From an uncultured Clostridia bacterium (GTDB lineage Bacteria > Bacillota > Clostridia > TANB77 > CAG-508): a stretch of DNA of 64,000 nucleotides. How positions within the stretch are numbered: the stretch's first letter is position 1; each line of letters starts with the position of its first letter. The notes beneath the pieces were generated by a model, which saw only the letters and a program-made list of their open reading frames with translations, made no database searches and was not told where the DNA came from. Of this stretch, positions 36,519 to 47,641 are shown one piece after another. Made by a program: the position numbers and the translations under genes. The stretch covers positions 62,001-126,000 of the forward strand of contig CAKPBB010000001.1 in the NCBI GenBank assembly GCA_934140005.1. The letters are read 5' to 3'.

Positions 36519-37043
36519 ATGAATAATTTTGAAAGTTTAATGGAAAACACACAGTTTTTAAAGGGCTTACTGATAACAAATGCAGTTTTAATTATTATTG
36601 TTATAGCCTTGATTATTTATGTTGTATATTTAAGTAAAAAATACTTAAAATTCATGGAAAAATTAGGAAATGGCAATAATTTAGATGAAATGTTAAAGGC
36701 ATACATAAGAGATGTTAATGATGTTAAAAAGGATAATTCAGAAATAAAAGCTTATTATACTAAGTTGGATAATGATATAAGTTCAAGTATTCAAAAAATT
36801 GGATTAGTAAGATTTAATGCTTTTAAAGATGTAGGTAGTGATTTAAGTTTTGCAGTAGCTTTATTAGATAGAGAAGATAATGGTGTAGTATTTAATGGAA
36901 TATATGGTTCAGAATCTTCAAACATTTATGCAAAACCAATAAAAAATGGTGAATCAAGTTACCAATTATCTGATGAAGAAAAATATGCAATAGAAATTGC
37001 AGAACAAAATAAAAATTTTGTAGCTAAAAGAAGACAAAATTAG
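36519..37043 (+). CDS. DUF4446 membrane protein
   Basis: The protein has 174 residues: one membrane helix (about 17-39), a coiled-coil linker, then a compact domain with RFNAFKDVGSDLSFAVALLD and GVVFNGIYGSESSNIYAKPI. These are hallmarks of the DUF4446 family, which follows parB in many Clostridia. Its function is unknown. It is 8 bases after parB, and a hairpin (AAAGAATACC and GGTATTCTTTT, 37048-37106) ends the operon. Confidence 0.85.
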   Translation: MNNFESLMENTQFLKGLLITNAVLIIIVIALIIYVVYLSKKYLKFMEKLGNGNNLDEMLKAYIRDVNDVKKDNSEIKAYYTKLDNDISSSIQKIGLVRFNAFKDVGSDLSFAVALLDREDNGVVFNGIYGSESSNIYAKPIKNGESSYQLSDEEKYAIEIAEQNKNFVAKRRQN

Positions 37044-37047
37044 TAAA

Positions 37048-37106
37048 AAAGAATACCAATGAGAATGAAAAATAAGACATTTTTATTCTTAAAAGGTATT
37101 CTTTTA
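37048..37106 (+). terminator. Terminator after the parAB-DUF4446 operon
   Basis: AAAGAATACC and GGTATTCTTTT pair at the base of a long loop, followed by T residues. Confidence 0.65.
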
Positions 37107-37323
37107 TTATTATGAATAAAAATTAAAAATAAGTACAAAATAATTTGTATACAATGAAGTAATAAATTTTTGTTAAAATTGGAATGCAAAAATTTAAGAA
37201 AACTATATAAAAATGATATAAAAGACAAATAGGAAAAATTTTTTCGAAAATTTTAAATTTAGTATTGACAATTTAATATCTAATATGTTAGTATATAGAT
37301 GTTGCTAATGAAGTAGCATCACT

Positions 37324-37415
<92 letters not shown>

Positions 37416-37451
37416 AATGCTAGATAGAAATATCTAGCTTTATATTTATAA

Positions 37452-37542
37452 GGAGCAGTACCCAAGTGGTTGAAGGGGGCAGTTTGCTAAACTGCTAGGG
37501 TTCGTAAGGGCCGCGGAGGTTCAAATCCTCTCTGTTCCGCCA
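37452..37542 (+). tRNA. tRNA-Ser(GCU)
   Basis: This 91-base class II tRNA has acceptor arms GGAGCAG and CTGTTCC (one G-U), loop TTGCTAA with anticodon GCT, a long variable arm, T loop GTTCAAATC, and encoded GCCA. It is 36 bases after tRNA-Ser(UGA) and probably in the same transcript. Confidence 0.97.
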
Positions 37543-37670
37543 AAATAGCATAAACAATTTCGTTTATGTTATTTTTTTGTTTTAAATTTAATTTGTAATA
37601 ATAAAAATATATTTAAAATAATTATTATTTATAAATTAAATTTATTTTATTAAATGTTATAATAAAAATA

Positions 37671-37694
37671 TTGCAGGAGATATTTGTCCTGCAG
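37671..37694 (-). terminator. Terminator of the 202-residue gene
   Basis: TGCAGGA and TCCTGCA form a perfect stem just after the minus-strand stop, followed on that strand by a T-rich run. Confidence 0.65.
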
Positions 37695-37703
37695 TAAAAT
37701 ATT

Positions 37704-38312
37704 TTATTTATGAAAATTAAATAAAAAGTCAGTATTTTCAACAATTTGGTCTGTTTTATATAATTCTTTATATTGAATATTATGCAAATAAAGAGTTAAT
37801 GAATTAAATTTATTTGTTTGTAAATCATCTAATGTTATTTCAATATATTGTTGAATTTTTCCTAAATCAGAAATATTAGCTCCAATATTTCCAACACCAA
37901 TATAATGTTTTGTAAAAGTTTTATAAAAAATACTATTATAATTTTTTGCTATAAAACCTGTAAGAAATTTATTTTTTCCTGAATATTGATATGAAGAAGC
38001 GAGAATATTTTTATTTTCATCATATAATAAATAGTCAAATAAAATATCTTGATTTAATCCTTGCTCATTTACAGTAGAAAAATCTAAAGTAATATTAAAT
38101 TTATTTGAATTTTCAGGTATTTCAAAATTATTTATTCTTATATTTAAATTATTTTTAGATAATTCAATTGATTCACCAAATTGTGCAGATTTTTCTATTT
38201 TGCTAACTGAATTAAATTGATGAATAATAAAAAATTTAAAAGAAAAATAAGCAATAAAAATAATTAAAATAAATAATAATAAAAATAGTAAAGTTTTTTT
38301 CAATTTATTCAT
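37704..38312 (-). CDS. Membrane-anchored extracytoplasmic protein, beta-rich
   Basis: The protein has 202 residues. One N-terminal membrane helix (about 7-29) precedes a region of alternating strands (LNIRINNFEIPENSNKFNIT, then ILFDYLLYDENKNIL) that resembles an immunoglobulin-like DUF4352-type domain. AAGGGAGG precedes the start. It stands alone between tRNAs and a long non-coding region. The role is unknown. Confidence 0.6.
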   Translation of the reverse strand: MNKLKKTLLFLLLFILIIFIAYFSFKFFIIHQFNSVSKIEKSAQFGESIELSKNNLNIRINNFEIPENSNKFNITLDFSTVNEQGLNQDILFDYLLYDENKNILASSYQYSGKNKFLTGFIAKNYNSIFYKTFTKHYIGVGNIGANISDLGKIQQYIEITLDDLQTNKFNSLTLYLHNIQYKELYKTDQIVENTDFLFNFHK

Positions 38313-41201
38313 ATAAAATCCTCCCTTAAAAGAATAAAATAATTATATATATATATATATTAAAAGTAAATAATTTGAAAAGATAAAAATAGAAAAATTA
38401 GTAATAATATAATTAAAATGAATAAGAAACTTAAATCAGGAAAATTTGATTTATATAAAGAAAGAAGTACAAAAAAAGTTAGGCTTGAAACGTTAAAAAA
38501 TTACGAACCAAATAAACAAGCTTTCGTATAAAAATCAACTTAAAATAAAGATGGTGAAAAAGAGTGAAAAGTACGCAGAAACATGTATAAAAGTGGTATG
38601 CTTTGTGCTTCGAAAATACTGGGAAATAAGAGCTTTAGTAAAAATTGGCTTAATTCAACATGAATTTACATAATAAATATCAAAGTAGGTTATTTTAGCA
38701 TTTATTATAGCAATTTAAAGCATAAAAATTACTAAAAAAATATGGAAAAAAACAGAGTTTTTTAGCATATACAAATTGACAAAATACAGAAAAAAGCAGT
38801 ACTGACATTAGGATTAATTATTGTAAAAATGTATGTTGAAAATTGGTAAAATATTGATTTTAAAAATAAAAAGGCATAAAAATGGTCAAAAAAGTATCAA
38901 AATAATAGGAATAAATATAAAAAAGAAGAAAATATGACAAAAAATTGTCTTATTAACAATCTTTGAACTTGATAAATTATTTCTGAGAAAAAATATGAAA
39001 CTGGGATGTAAATTTGATCTGTTCTAAAATTAGATTTTAAACTAAAAATTTGATAGAAGAAAAGTTGCTGTGCAAATTTGATTTTGAATATCATAAAAGT
39101 GAACTTTGGAAAAAAGGCAAAAAGACAAGCTGTGTGAGTATAAAAATATGAGGCTGTATCATATGGGAAATCAAAGATATCTAAGGATTATATAAAAGTT
39201 ATTAAAACTCTAAAAGAGATTTACATAATTATAGAATTGTAGCAAGACAAAAAATCAACAAAACAATATTAAACAAGATTTTGTTTGTTGAATATATAAA
39301 AACAAAATTACAAGATGAAAAAATCTAAAAGATATTATGAGGAGTTAAAAAAAGTAGTAACAAAAAGGCAAGAAAAAATTTTAATTTTCTAGTAATTTTT
39401 TAGACTATAAAAACAAAATTAGAAATATATTTTATAAAAAATAAATAATAAATTGGAAATGTATAATTAAATTTTTATTTTTAATAAATAAATAAAAATT
39501 ATATAATTTATAAATAGTAAATTAAATATCTAATTTTAATAATAATAAAAATTATAAATAAATAATATAAAATTAAATAGTGTTGTATGTATAAGTATAA
39601 AATTAGAAAAAATTTTAAATATGAAAATGCAGATTAAAAACATAATAAAAATAAAAAATTATATTTAGGATAATAAAACATAAATAATACAAAAATAAAG
39701 TAGAAAAAGAATAATAAAAATTTAAATTAAATATATAAACAAATAAAATAATTTTATATTATATAAAAATGGATGAGCGAATTATTTATATAATATAAAA
39801 TTAAATCTAATTATTTATAAATATAATGTATAAATAAAAAATTATTGGAAGCATTTTATAAAATAAATAATTAAATTTTTTATTTTTAATAATAAATAAA
39901 ATTAAATATTGTTGCAAGCATAAGTATAAAACTAGAAAAATATTTTAAATATAAAACTACTAAAAAATTGAAATAAGAAAAATAGCAAATTGATTAAAGA
40001 GAAAAGATAGAAATATTAAACTCTTAAAGAAGTAGGAAAAAGTTAATAAATTGTATGCAAAATATATTCAATCAAATGTTTGCGATACTGAACAGAAATT
40101 CGCTAAAAATATATGAAAATCTTAAAGTATAAAATTAAATGATTTTAATATAAAAATTGGTAAAATTTAGCCTTCAAATAAGGCTTGGAAGTGTTGGGAA
40201 ATAAAGAAAATATCAAAAACTAGGACACATAAAAACAATTTTACATAAAAAGTGTTAAAAGCATATTATTTACAAAATCAATGGTGGTATTTTTGGAGCA
40301 AATTTTCCTAAAAAATATAGTATAAAAATGCTGTTTTTTTATACTAACAAATTGACAAAAAGTGGATAAGAATTAGTTAGAACAATCATGTTATATTAAA
40401 GAATAAGCTGCTAAAAATAGTAGAAAAAGGGTTTAAAAAATAGAATCTTGATGAAAAAAGGCACAAAAATAGTTAAAATAAACTAATAAAAAGTAAAGAA
40501 TTAAGAAAAAACATCATTTCTTTGTCTTATTAACAATAAAGGGACAAAATGAAAAATTGAACTATGCAAATAAAATTTACAATAATAAATTTTTATATAA
40601 AGAAGTGAATAAGATTTTATAAAGTTGTTTTAATAAATAGAGAAAAGAGAAAAGTACAATAAAATTCAGAATTGAAAAAAAGACAAAAAGCAGAACAAAA
40701 ACTTAGGAAAAATATATTAGCAAATGGTTGGGAAATTTGAGTAACATAGCATTTCTGTGCAATAATGTGAAACATCAAAATAGGTAAACATAATTTTGAA
40801 GAAGTTTATACTAATTTTATAAAAAGAAATAAGAAAGAGTGTGTGTAAATCGTAGAAATATGTTAAAACAGTTTTACAAAAAACAGTATATTAAAAATTC
40901 TTACTTTTTGTATAAAAATCTTGTCAAAAAAGTAGATTGAAAAATACAATATTAAATATTAGATTTTGAAATATTTTGATTGTATTTTATTAAATTAAAA
41001 ATTATATAGTATTTTTTATAATTTAATTAAAATAAAAATATTATTATTTTAATTTTATATAATATATTTATTAAATAATTTAATTTCTATTTTAATAAAT
41101 ATAATTATTTAAAATTATAAATAATATATCTTGTTTTATAGTATAATGCGTTGTATAATAAAAATATCGTTTTAAACACACTTATTTTATGAGGTGAGAA
41201 T
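38313..41201. other. 2.9 kb A-rich region without genes; diverged internal duplication
   Basis: No credible gene is present on either strand. Base use is extremely A-rich on the plus strand. Two related blocks can be matched in the same order and spacing, about 1576 bases apart: GGGAAATAA at 38621 and 40196, ACAAATTGACAAAA at 38771 and 40347, AAGGCA(T/C)AAAAAT at 38871 and 40458, TTGTCTTATTAACAAT at 38945 and 40522. This looks like an old duplication of non-coding or long-dead sequence. A 37-codon frame at about 38418 has no ribosome site. Confidence 0.6.
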
Positions 41202-41615
41202 ATGATTTTCTTTATAAATCCAGAAGCTGTTTTTTACATAAACGTTAGCGATAAGAAAGGATTTTCTACAAACATCAATACATTTGTACGGGCTCATCAA
41301 GAATTCATAAAAATGAGATTTGAAGCAATTGTGGCTGAACTAAAATATTGTTCAGTAACTGAATCTGAAAATTCTTATGTTGAAGAGATGAATATTGAAC
41401 TCTATACGAATCTTATTATTGATGAGTTAAAATCAGTTTTTGGCAAGGCTTATGTGGTTGCAGAAAAGTACGGCGAAGGCGGAATTGCTGAAGTTCGAGA
41501 TATGGTAAAGAAGATGGCTGAAAATCCAAAAGAAAAGGATAGTATAATTACAATAAATAATGCAATTGGACGAATTAACAATAATTTAAGATGGTCTTTT
41601 GAGGACTATACTTAA
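41202..41615 (+). CDS. Orphan protein of 137 residues with atypical codon use
   Basis: The gene has a GAGGTGAG site 5 bases before the ATG and its own terminator (41660-41700). The protein is soluble, mixed helix-strand, with no recognised family (MIFFINPEAVFYINVSDKKG at the start, AYVVAEKYGEGGIAEVRDMV near residue 90). Codons differ from the neighbours: GGC, CGA and TAC are frequent. It contains the only in-frame CGG (codon 30) outside the three frameshift sites. It sits isolated between two long A-rich deserts. This suggests recent acquisition or a different selection regime. Confidence 0.6.
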   Translation: MIFFINPEAVFYINVSDKKGFSTNINTFVRAHQEFIKMRFEAIVAELKYCSVTESENSYVEEMNIELYTNLIIDELKSVFGKAYVVAEKYGEGGIAEVRDMVKKMAENPKEKDSIITINNAIGRINNNLRWSFEDYT

Positions 41616-41659
41616 AATTTGGATTATAAGTAAAGGTGGAATGTGAAGTTCTCATGGAA

Positions 41660-41700
41660 AAGAGGCTTGAGCTTAATAATTTAGCTCGAGCCTCTTTTTG
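41660..41700 (+). terminator. Terminator of the 137-residue orphan gene
   Basis: AAGAGGCTTGAGC and GCTCGAGCCTCTT form a strong hairpin followed by five T residues. Confidence 0.9.
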
Positions 41701-42330
41701 ATATAAAAATAAATATTTATAAAAAATAATTTAATTATTATTTAAAATATTATTTATTTTTTACAATATTTTAATTAAATAATTTAATTTATATTTTAAT
41801 AAAATAATAATTAGCTAAAATATTTTAAATAAGAAGTAAAACAAAAACAATAATTTGAAGTTTTACACAAAGACAAATAAAAAACTAAATTTTTATAAAA
41901 AAATAATGTTTTTCAAAAAACAGAAAAAAATGTTCTTTAATTAAATGTGAATATAAAGGCAAAAATAATAGATTTTAATGCTGAAAACTTTTAGATAAAA
42001 AGGTTTACAGAAATAACAAAAAAAATTATAAAAAAGGTTAAAAGATTAGCAAAAAGAACAAAATTTGGAAGGAAAAAAATATGGGAAATAGCAGGTTTGA
42101 GAGATACGACAAAAAACGACATTGAGCTGAAATTGCTTAACATAAAGTATAAATAATTTGGATTTTTATATCAAAAATTAGAGATTATTGAGAAAAAGTT
42201 TTGTAAATTTTATATATCAAAATCTGTAATTTGATATTGCTATATAGACAAATAGTATAAGCCACTCAACAAATTTTTAATAAATATGTATATTAAATTA
42301 TTTAAAGTAAAAATAATTATTCAATAATAA
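41701..42330. other. A-rich spacer without genes
   Basis: The sequence is like 38.3-41.2 kb in composition. I see no gene, RNA or clear repeat, apart from short stretches resembling that region (for example ATGGGAAATAGCAGG near 42081). Confidence 0.6.
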
Positions 42331-42380
42331 AATAAAACCAAAATTGATAAAGTTTAATGTTTAACAATTTTGGTTTTTAT
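42331..42380 (-). terminator. Terminator of the dehydratase activator gene
   Basis: AAAACCAAAATTG and CAATTTTGGTTTT form a strong hairpin about 60 bases after the minus-strand stop. Confidence 0.75.
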
Positions 42381-42439
42381 TTAAATATTTATTTAATTTT
42401 TAATTTCATTAAATATTATTTTTGAATTATTTATTCAAT

Positions 42440-45400
42440 TTATTTTTTTGATGTTTTTTCTTTTTTTATTTCTGTATCAGTTACCATATTTTCTATTTCA
42501 ATAGCTTTTTTAGATTTATTTTTTCTTTTTAAATTATCTTTAGCAACTGTTGTTAATAATTTAATTCTATTTGTTTGATTTGTTTCACTTGCACCTGGGT
42601 CATAGTCTATTGGTGAAATATTTGCATAAGGATATTTTTCTCTGATTGATTTTATAACACCTTTTCCAACAACATGGTTTGGTAAACAAGCGAATGGCTG
42701 AACACAAACAATATTTGGAATATCATGTTCGATATATTCAATCATTTCTGCTGTTAAGAACCAACCTTCACCAGTTTGATTTCCTATTGAAAGAATATCT
42801 TTTACTTTATCTTCTAGTTCCCAAATATCACAAGGTGGTAAATATCCTTTTTTAGAATGTGCTAATGCTGTTTTAGTATCTTTTTCTAATAAATCAATTA
42901 AATTAATTGCTATTTTAAAGATTTTAGCTTTTGTTTTATCAGTATTTAAAAGTGAGTTAAATGTAATTTTATGTGTTGCTATAAATTTTACGAATCCCAT
43001 AAAGTCTGGTGCAACAACTTCAGCACCTTCATTCTCTAATACATTTACTACAAAATTATTTCCAAATGGGTGATATTTTATTAAAACTTCTCCTACTATA
43101 CCAACACGAGGTTTTTCTATTGTAGTATCAAGTTTTATTTTTTCAAAATCACTTACCATGTCATAGATACTTTCTTTAAATTCAGAAAGACTTGATTTTC
43201 TAACCATTTGTTTACATTTGTCCATCCAAATTTCATATAAAGCTTGAGATTCACCTTTATGTACTTCATAAGCTCTATTTTTATATAACATTTTTTGTAA
43301 TAAGTCACCATAAATAACACATTTTAATAATTTTTCTACCATTGATGGTGTGATTTTAAATCCAGCATTTTTTTCCATACCAACAACATTAAAGCTAACA
43401 ACAGGAACCTGTGAGAAACCAGCGTCTCTTAAAGCTTTTCTAATGAAACCAATATAGTTAGTTGCTCTACAACCGCCACCAGTTTGTGACATTATTAAAG
43501 CTGTTTTATTAACATCATATTTGCCAGATTGAAGTGCTTCAATCATTTGTCCTGTTGTTAAGATAGATGGATAACAAGCATCATTATTTACATATCTTAA
43601 ACCTGTATCAACAGTATGTTCTGTACAGTCTCTTAACAAATGAACATTGTATCCTAAAGATTGAACTGCTGTTTCAATCAATTCAAAGTGAATTGGTATC
43701 ATTTGTGGTATAAGAATTGTGTATTCTTTTTTCATTTCTTTTGTAAATGGAATTTTATGAATATCATAATCTCCATTGTCTGTCTTTTTGCTTTCTAATT
43801 CTTGTTTATTTTTAATACGTTTATTCATACTAGCAAGTAAAGAACGGATACGAATTCTGATAGCACCTAAATTGTTTACTTCATCAATTTTAATTAATGT
43901 ATACATATTATCGTAGCTTTTTAATATTTCTTCAACTTGGTCAGTTGTAACGGCATCAACACCACAACCAAAAGAATTTAATTGTATCATTTCTAAAGAA
44001 TCATTTTTTCCAACATAATCTGCTGCAGCATATAATCTAGAGTGGAAAGTCCATTGATCAACAACTCTAATTGGTCTTTTTAGTTCACCTTTCCAAGCAA
44101 CACTATCTTCAGATAATACACATAAGCCAAGAGATGTTATCAAAGTATCAATTCCATGGTTGATTTCAGGGTCAACATGATATGGACGACCAGCCAAAAC
44201 AATTCCACGAAGATTATTTTCTTTCATATAATTTAATACTTCTTCACCTTTATCTCTAACATCTTGCTTAAATTGTTGATATTCTTTTTCAGCAGCTTCA
44301 GCAGCTTCAACAAGTTCTGTTTTAGTAAAGTTATATTCTTTAAAACAATCTAATTCTTGAACAATTTTTACAAGATTTTTTGTATTATCAATTGGTAAGA
44401 ATGGATTTATATATTTTACTTTCTTTAAATTTTCAACATTATTTTTTATAACTTCTGAATAAGAAATTACAATTGGACAATTATAATGATTATCGGATTG
44501 GCTATTTTCTTTTCTTGAGTATGGTATACAAGGATAGAAAATAGTTTTTATTCCTTGTGAAATTAAGCTTTCAATATGTCCATGAGCAAGTTTTGCTGGA
44601 TAACATACTGATTCAGAAGGCATTGATTCAATACCTTTTTCATAGGTTTTTCTATTACTCTTTTCAGATAAGATTACTCTAAATCCTAATTTTGTTAAAA
44701 ATGTAAACCAGAAAGGATAATCTTCATACATATTTAAAACTCTTGGAATACCAATTGTGCCACGAGTTGCTTTATCTTCAGAAAGTGGTTCATAACCAAA
44801 TAATCTTTCAAATTTGTATTTATAAATATTTGGTAAATCTTTTTTCTCTGAAACATTTCCGGCACCTTTTTCACAACGATTTCCAGAAATGAATTTCTTT
44901 CCATTTGCAAATGTGTTAACTGTTAATTGACAATGATTTTCACAACCATTACATCTAACATGATTTACTTTTACTTCTAGTTTATCTAATTCATCAGCTT
45001 TTAAAATTGTTGAACGATATTCCATATCTAAATTACTATGATATTGTTCTTTTGCAAGTAATGCAACACCATAAGCACCCATTAGACCTGCAATATCAGG
45101 TCTAACAACTTCTTTTCCAACAATTAACTCAAAAGCACGAAGAACAGCATCATTATAGAAAGTTCCACCTTGTACAACTATATGATTTCCAAGTGTTTTT
45201 GGATTACGAACTTTCATTACTTTTTGAATAGCATTTTTTATAATTGAATAAGATAAACCGCTTGATATATCTCCAACAGAATATCCTTCTTTTTGAGCTT
45301 GTTTAATTTTTGAATTCATAAATACTGTACAACGAGAACCTAAATCAACTGGTGTTTTTGATTCAATTGCTGCCTTTACAAATTCTTCAATTGGAAGATC

Positions 45401-46780
45401 TAAGCTCTTGGCAAATGTTTCTAAGAAAGAACCGCAACCTGAAGAACAAGCTTCATTTAACATTATATTATCAATAGCATTATCTTTTAATTTTATGTAC
45501 TTCATATCTTGACCACCAATGTCAATGATACTTGTTACATTTGGCAGAAATTCTTTTGCAGCAGTATAATGTGCTATTGTTTCTATTTCGTTTAAGTCAA
45601 CATTTAAGCCAGTTTGAACAAGTTTTTCTCCATAACCAGTAACTCCACTAAAACGTAATTTTGCTGTTGATGGTAAAACTTTGTATAATTTTTTTAACAT
45701 TGCTACAACACTTTTTAAAGGGTTACCACCATTACTTCCATAAAGAGAATATAATAGAGCACCTTTATCATCAATAAGTACAAGTTTAGTTGTTGTAGAA
45801 CCTGCATCAATACCAATATAGCAATCACCACTATAATTTTCTAATGAGTTTCTTTTTACTTTATCTTTATCATGTCTTTCTTTGAATTTTTTGTAATCTT
45901 CTTCTGACTCAAATAAAGCAGGTAAAGGTTTACTTTCCGTAAATTTAGAATTTTTAAAATTCTTTAATTTATTTTCTAATTCTTCAGTTGTAAATGTTGA
46001 AGTTTCCATTGAATTGATTGCAGCACCTGTTGCTACAAGTAGATGTGCATTTTCTGGAATAATGATTTGTTTATCTTTTAAATTCAATGTTTCTATAAAT
46101 CTTTTTCTTAATTCAGATAAATAATTTAAAGGTCCACCAAGGAAGGCAACATTTCCACGAATTGGTCTTCCGCAAGCTAAACCACTAATTGTTTGATTAA
46201 CTACTGCTTGAAAAATTGAAGCAGCAATATCTTCTTTTCTAGCACCTTCATTTAATAAAGGTTGGATATCTGTTTTGGCAAAAACACCACAACGAGATGC
46301 TATAGGATAAATAGTTTCATGATTTTTAGAAAGTTCATTAAGACCAGCAGTATCAGTATTTAAAAGAGAAGCCATTTGGTCTAAAAATGCACCAGTTCCA
46401 CCAGCACATGTACCATTCATTCTTTGTTCAATAAATTTATCAAAATATATAATTTTGGCATCTTCGCCACCAAGTTCTATAACTACATCAGTTTGTGGGA
46501 TTAATGTTTCAACAGCTGTTTTACAAGCAATAACCTCTTGAATAAAAGGTATTTCAAGTATTTTTGCTATATCTAAAGCACCAGAACCAGTTAAAGACAT
46601 TGTGAAAGTAGTTTCAGGATAGTCTTTGGCAAGTTTTGTAAGTACTTCAAATAAAGTATTTTTTGTGTCTGAAAAATGTCTCGTATAGCTTGAATATACG
46701 ATATTTTGTTTTTCATCTAAAACAACAATTTTTATTGTTGTTGAACCAATATCTAGTCCTACATGTAATAATTTATTCAT
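42440..46780 (-). CDS. Giant 2-hydroxyacyl-CoA dehydratase activator-like protein (duplicated ATPase, DUF2229, HgdB-like)
   Basis: The protein has 1446 residues. Two BcrAD/BadFG ASKHA ATPase domains come first (about 5-260, DIGSTTIKIVVL and NGTCAGGTGAFLDQM; about 325-575, GIDAGSTTTKLVL and CSSGCGSFLETFA). The cysteines in these loops are those that hold a 4Fe-4S cluster in HgdC-type activators. A cysteine cluster (CNGCENHCQLT...RCEKG, about 615-645) precedes a DUF2229 domain (PRVLNMYEDYPFWFTFL), and the C-terminal third resembles HgdB-type dehydratase subunits (TGGGCRATNYIGFIRKAL). Such proteins are widespread in anaerobes. The true substrate is not known. It is a single gene with its own terminator. 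Confidence 0.85.
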   Translation of the reverse strand: MNKLLHVGLDIGSTTIKIVVLDEKQNIVYSSYTRHFSDTKNTLFEVLTKLAKDYPETTFTMSLTGSGALDIAKILEIPFIQEVIACKTAVETLIPQTDVVIELGGEDAKIIYFDKFIEQRMNGTCAGGTGAFLDQMASLLNTDTAGLNELSKNHETIYPIASRCGVFAKTDIQPLLNEGARKEDIAASIFQAVVNQTISGLACGRPIRGNVAFLGGPLNYLSELRKRFIETLNLKDKQIIIPENAHLLVATGAAINSMETSTFTTEELENKLKNFKNSKFTESKPLPALFESEEDYKKFKERHDKDKVKRNSLENYSGDCYIGIDAGSTTTKLVLIDDKGALLYSLYGSNGGNPLKSVVAMLKKLYKVLPSTAKLRFSGVTGYGEKLVQTGLNVDLNEIETIAHYTAAKEFLPNVTSIIDIGGQDMKYIKLKDNAIDNIMLNEACSSGCGSFLETFAKSLDLPIEEFVKAAIESKTPVDLGSRCTVFMNSKIKQAQKEGYSVGDISSGLSYSIIKNAIQKVMKVRNPKTLGNHIVVQGGTFYNDAVLRAFELIVGKEVVRPDIAGLMGAYGVALLAKEQYHSNLDMEYRSTILKADELDKLEVKVNHVRCNGCENHCQLTVNTFANGKKFISGNRCEKGAGNVSEKKDLPNIYKYKFERLFGYEPLSEDKATRGTIGIPRVLNMYEDYPFWFTFLTKLGFRVILSEKSNRKTYEKGIESMPSESVCYPAKLAHGHIESLISQGIKTIFYPCIPYSRKENSQSDNHYNCPIVISYSEVIKNNVENLKKVKYINPFLPIDNTKNLVKIVQELDCFKEYNFTKTELVEAAEAAEKEYQQFKQDVRDKGEEVLNYMKENNLRGIVLAGRPYHVDPEINHGIDTLITSLGLCVLSEDSVAWKGELKRPIRVVDQWTFHSRLYAAADYVGKNDSLEMIQLNSFGCGVDAVTTDQVEEILKSYDNMYTLIKIDEVNNLGAIRIRIRSLLASMNKRIKNKQELESKKTDNGDYDIHKIPFTKEMKKEYTILIPQMIPIHFELIETAVQSLGYNVHLLRDCTEHTVDTGLRYVNNDACYPSILTTGQMIEALQSGKYDVNKTALIMSQTGGGCRATNYIGFIRKALRDAGFSQVPVVSFNVVGMEKNAGFKITPSMVEKLLKCVIYGDLLQKMLYKNRAYEVHKGESQALYEIWMDKCKQMVRKSSLSEFKESIYDMVSDFEKIKLDTTIEKPRVGIVGEVLIKYHPFGNNFVVNVLENEGAEVVAPDFMGFVKFIATHKITFNSLLNTDKTKAKIFKIAINLIDLLEKDTKTALAHSKKGYLPPCDIWELEDKVKDILSIGNQTGEGWFLTAEMIEYIEHDIPNIVCVQPFACLPNHVVGKGVIKSIREKYPYANISPIDYDPGASETNQTNRIKLLTTVAKDNLKRKNKSKKAIEIENMVTDTEIKKEKTSKK

Positions 46781-46908
46781 TAATTAACCTCTTTTTCTTA
46801 AAAAAATTCATTTATATATTATAACCTTTAGGGCAATTTGTCAATGTCGAAATTTGACAGATTAAGCAATTATTTATTGAATTTTGGCAAAATACAGCAA
46901 ATAAAAAA

Positions 46909-46940
46909 ATACATTTAAGTCATGTAAACTTTAAATGTAT
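46909..46940 (-). terminator. Terminator of the hemolysin III gene
   Basis: ATACATTTAA and TTAAATGTAT form a hairpin; on the minus strand a run of seven T follows. Confidence 0.75.
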
Positions 46941-46981
46941 TTTATAATATTTATATTATAATGTAAAAATGATAAATATTT

Positions 46982-47641
46982 TTACATAAATAGAACATAT
47001 CTTAATATAAACCAATAATGACAAGCACTGCCTAACATAACGAAAATATGGAATATTTCATGAAATCCAAAACCTTTCCATTTTGTTTTTGGAACTTTTA
47101 ACCAATAAATGATACCGCCTATTGTATAGAAGATACCACCGGCAAGTAACCAAAGTAATGACTTAAGATTATTTGCATCGCTAAATACTTTTAATAGAGG
47201 ATATGCAGCTATAATAACAGCCCAACCCATAATAATGTAAATAGTTGTTGTGATTGCACGAGGAGCTTTTATCCAAACAGAAGTGAGAATAGTTCCAAGT
47301 ATAGCTAGTCCCCAGATAATTCCAAAAATTGTCCAACCCCAAGGACCACGAAGAGGAACTAAACAAATTGGAGTATAGCTAGCGGCAATTAAAATGTATA
47401 TCATAATATGGTCAAATTTTCTAAAAACTGTTATGCCTTTTTCACTAATATTTAGCCAGTGATAAAGTGTACTGAATAAGTATAATAAAAACAATCCTAC
47501 TCCAAAAATAGTAAATGATACTATATGATATGCGTTTCCATAGATTGCAGAAAAAACAATCAATAAGACTAAGCCAACTAAAGATAATGCGGCACCAATG
47601 CAATGAGTAAGACCACTAACAAGGTCTCTAACTTTTGCCAT
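46982..47641 (-). CDS. Hemolysin III / TrhA (PAQR) family membrane protein
   Basis: The protein has 219 residues and seven membrane helices. The family histidines and motifs are present: SGLTHCIGAALSLVGL at the N-terminus, STLYHWL near residue 60, and the late GFHEIFHIFVMLGSACHYW. PAQR proteins have a putative metal-dependent hydrolase site made by these His residues, and bacterial members affect membrane lipid balance. AAGGAGG precedes the start. The gene is monocistronic. Confidence 0.92.
   Translation of the reverse strand: MAKVRDLVSGLTHCIGAALSLVGLVLLIVFSAIYGNAYHIVSFTIFGVGLFLLYLFSTLYHWLNISEKGITVFRKFDHIMIYILIAASYTPICLVPLRGPWGWTIFGIIWGLAILGTILTSVWIKAPRAITTTIYIIMGWAVIIAAYPLLKVFSDANNLKSLLWLLAGGIFYTIGGIIYWLKVPKTKWKGFGFHEIFHIFVMLGSACHYWFILRYVLFM

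Noticed and set aside
34860..37043. parS site near parAB
   Set aside because: I looked for the TGTTTCACGTGAAACA type of palindrome in the neighbourhood and saw no convincing copy.
38418..38531. 37-codon frame in the A-rich region
   Set aside because: It has no ribosome site, no homology that I recognise, and lies in sequence without coding character.
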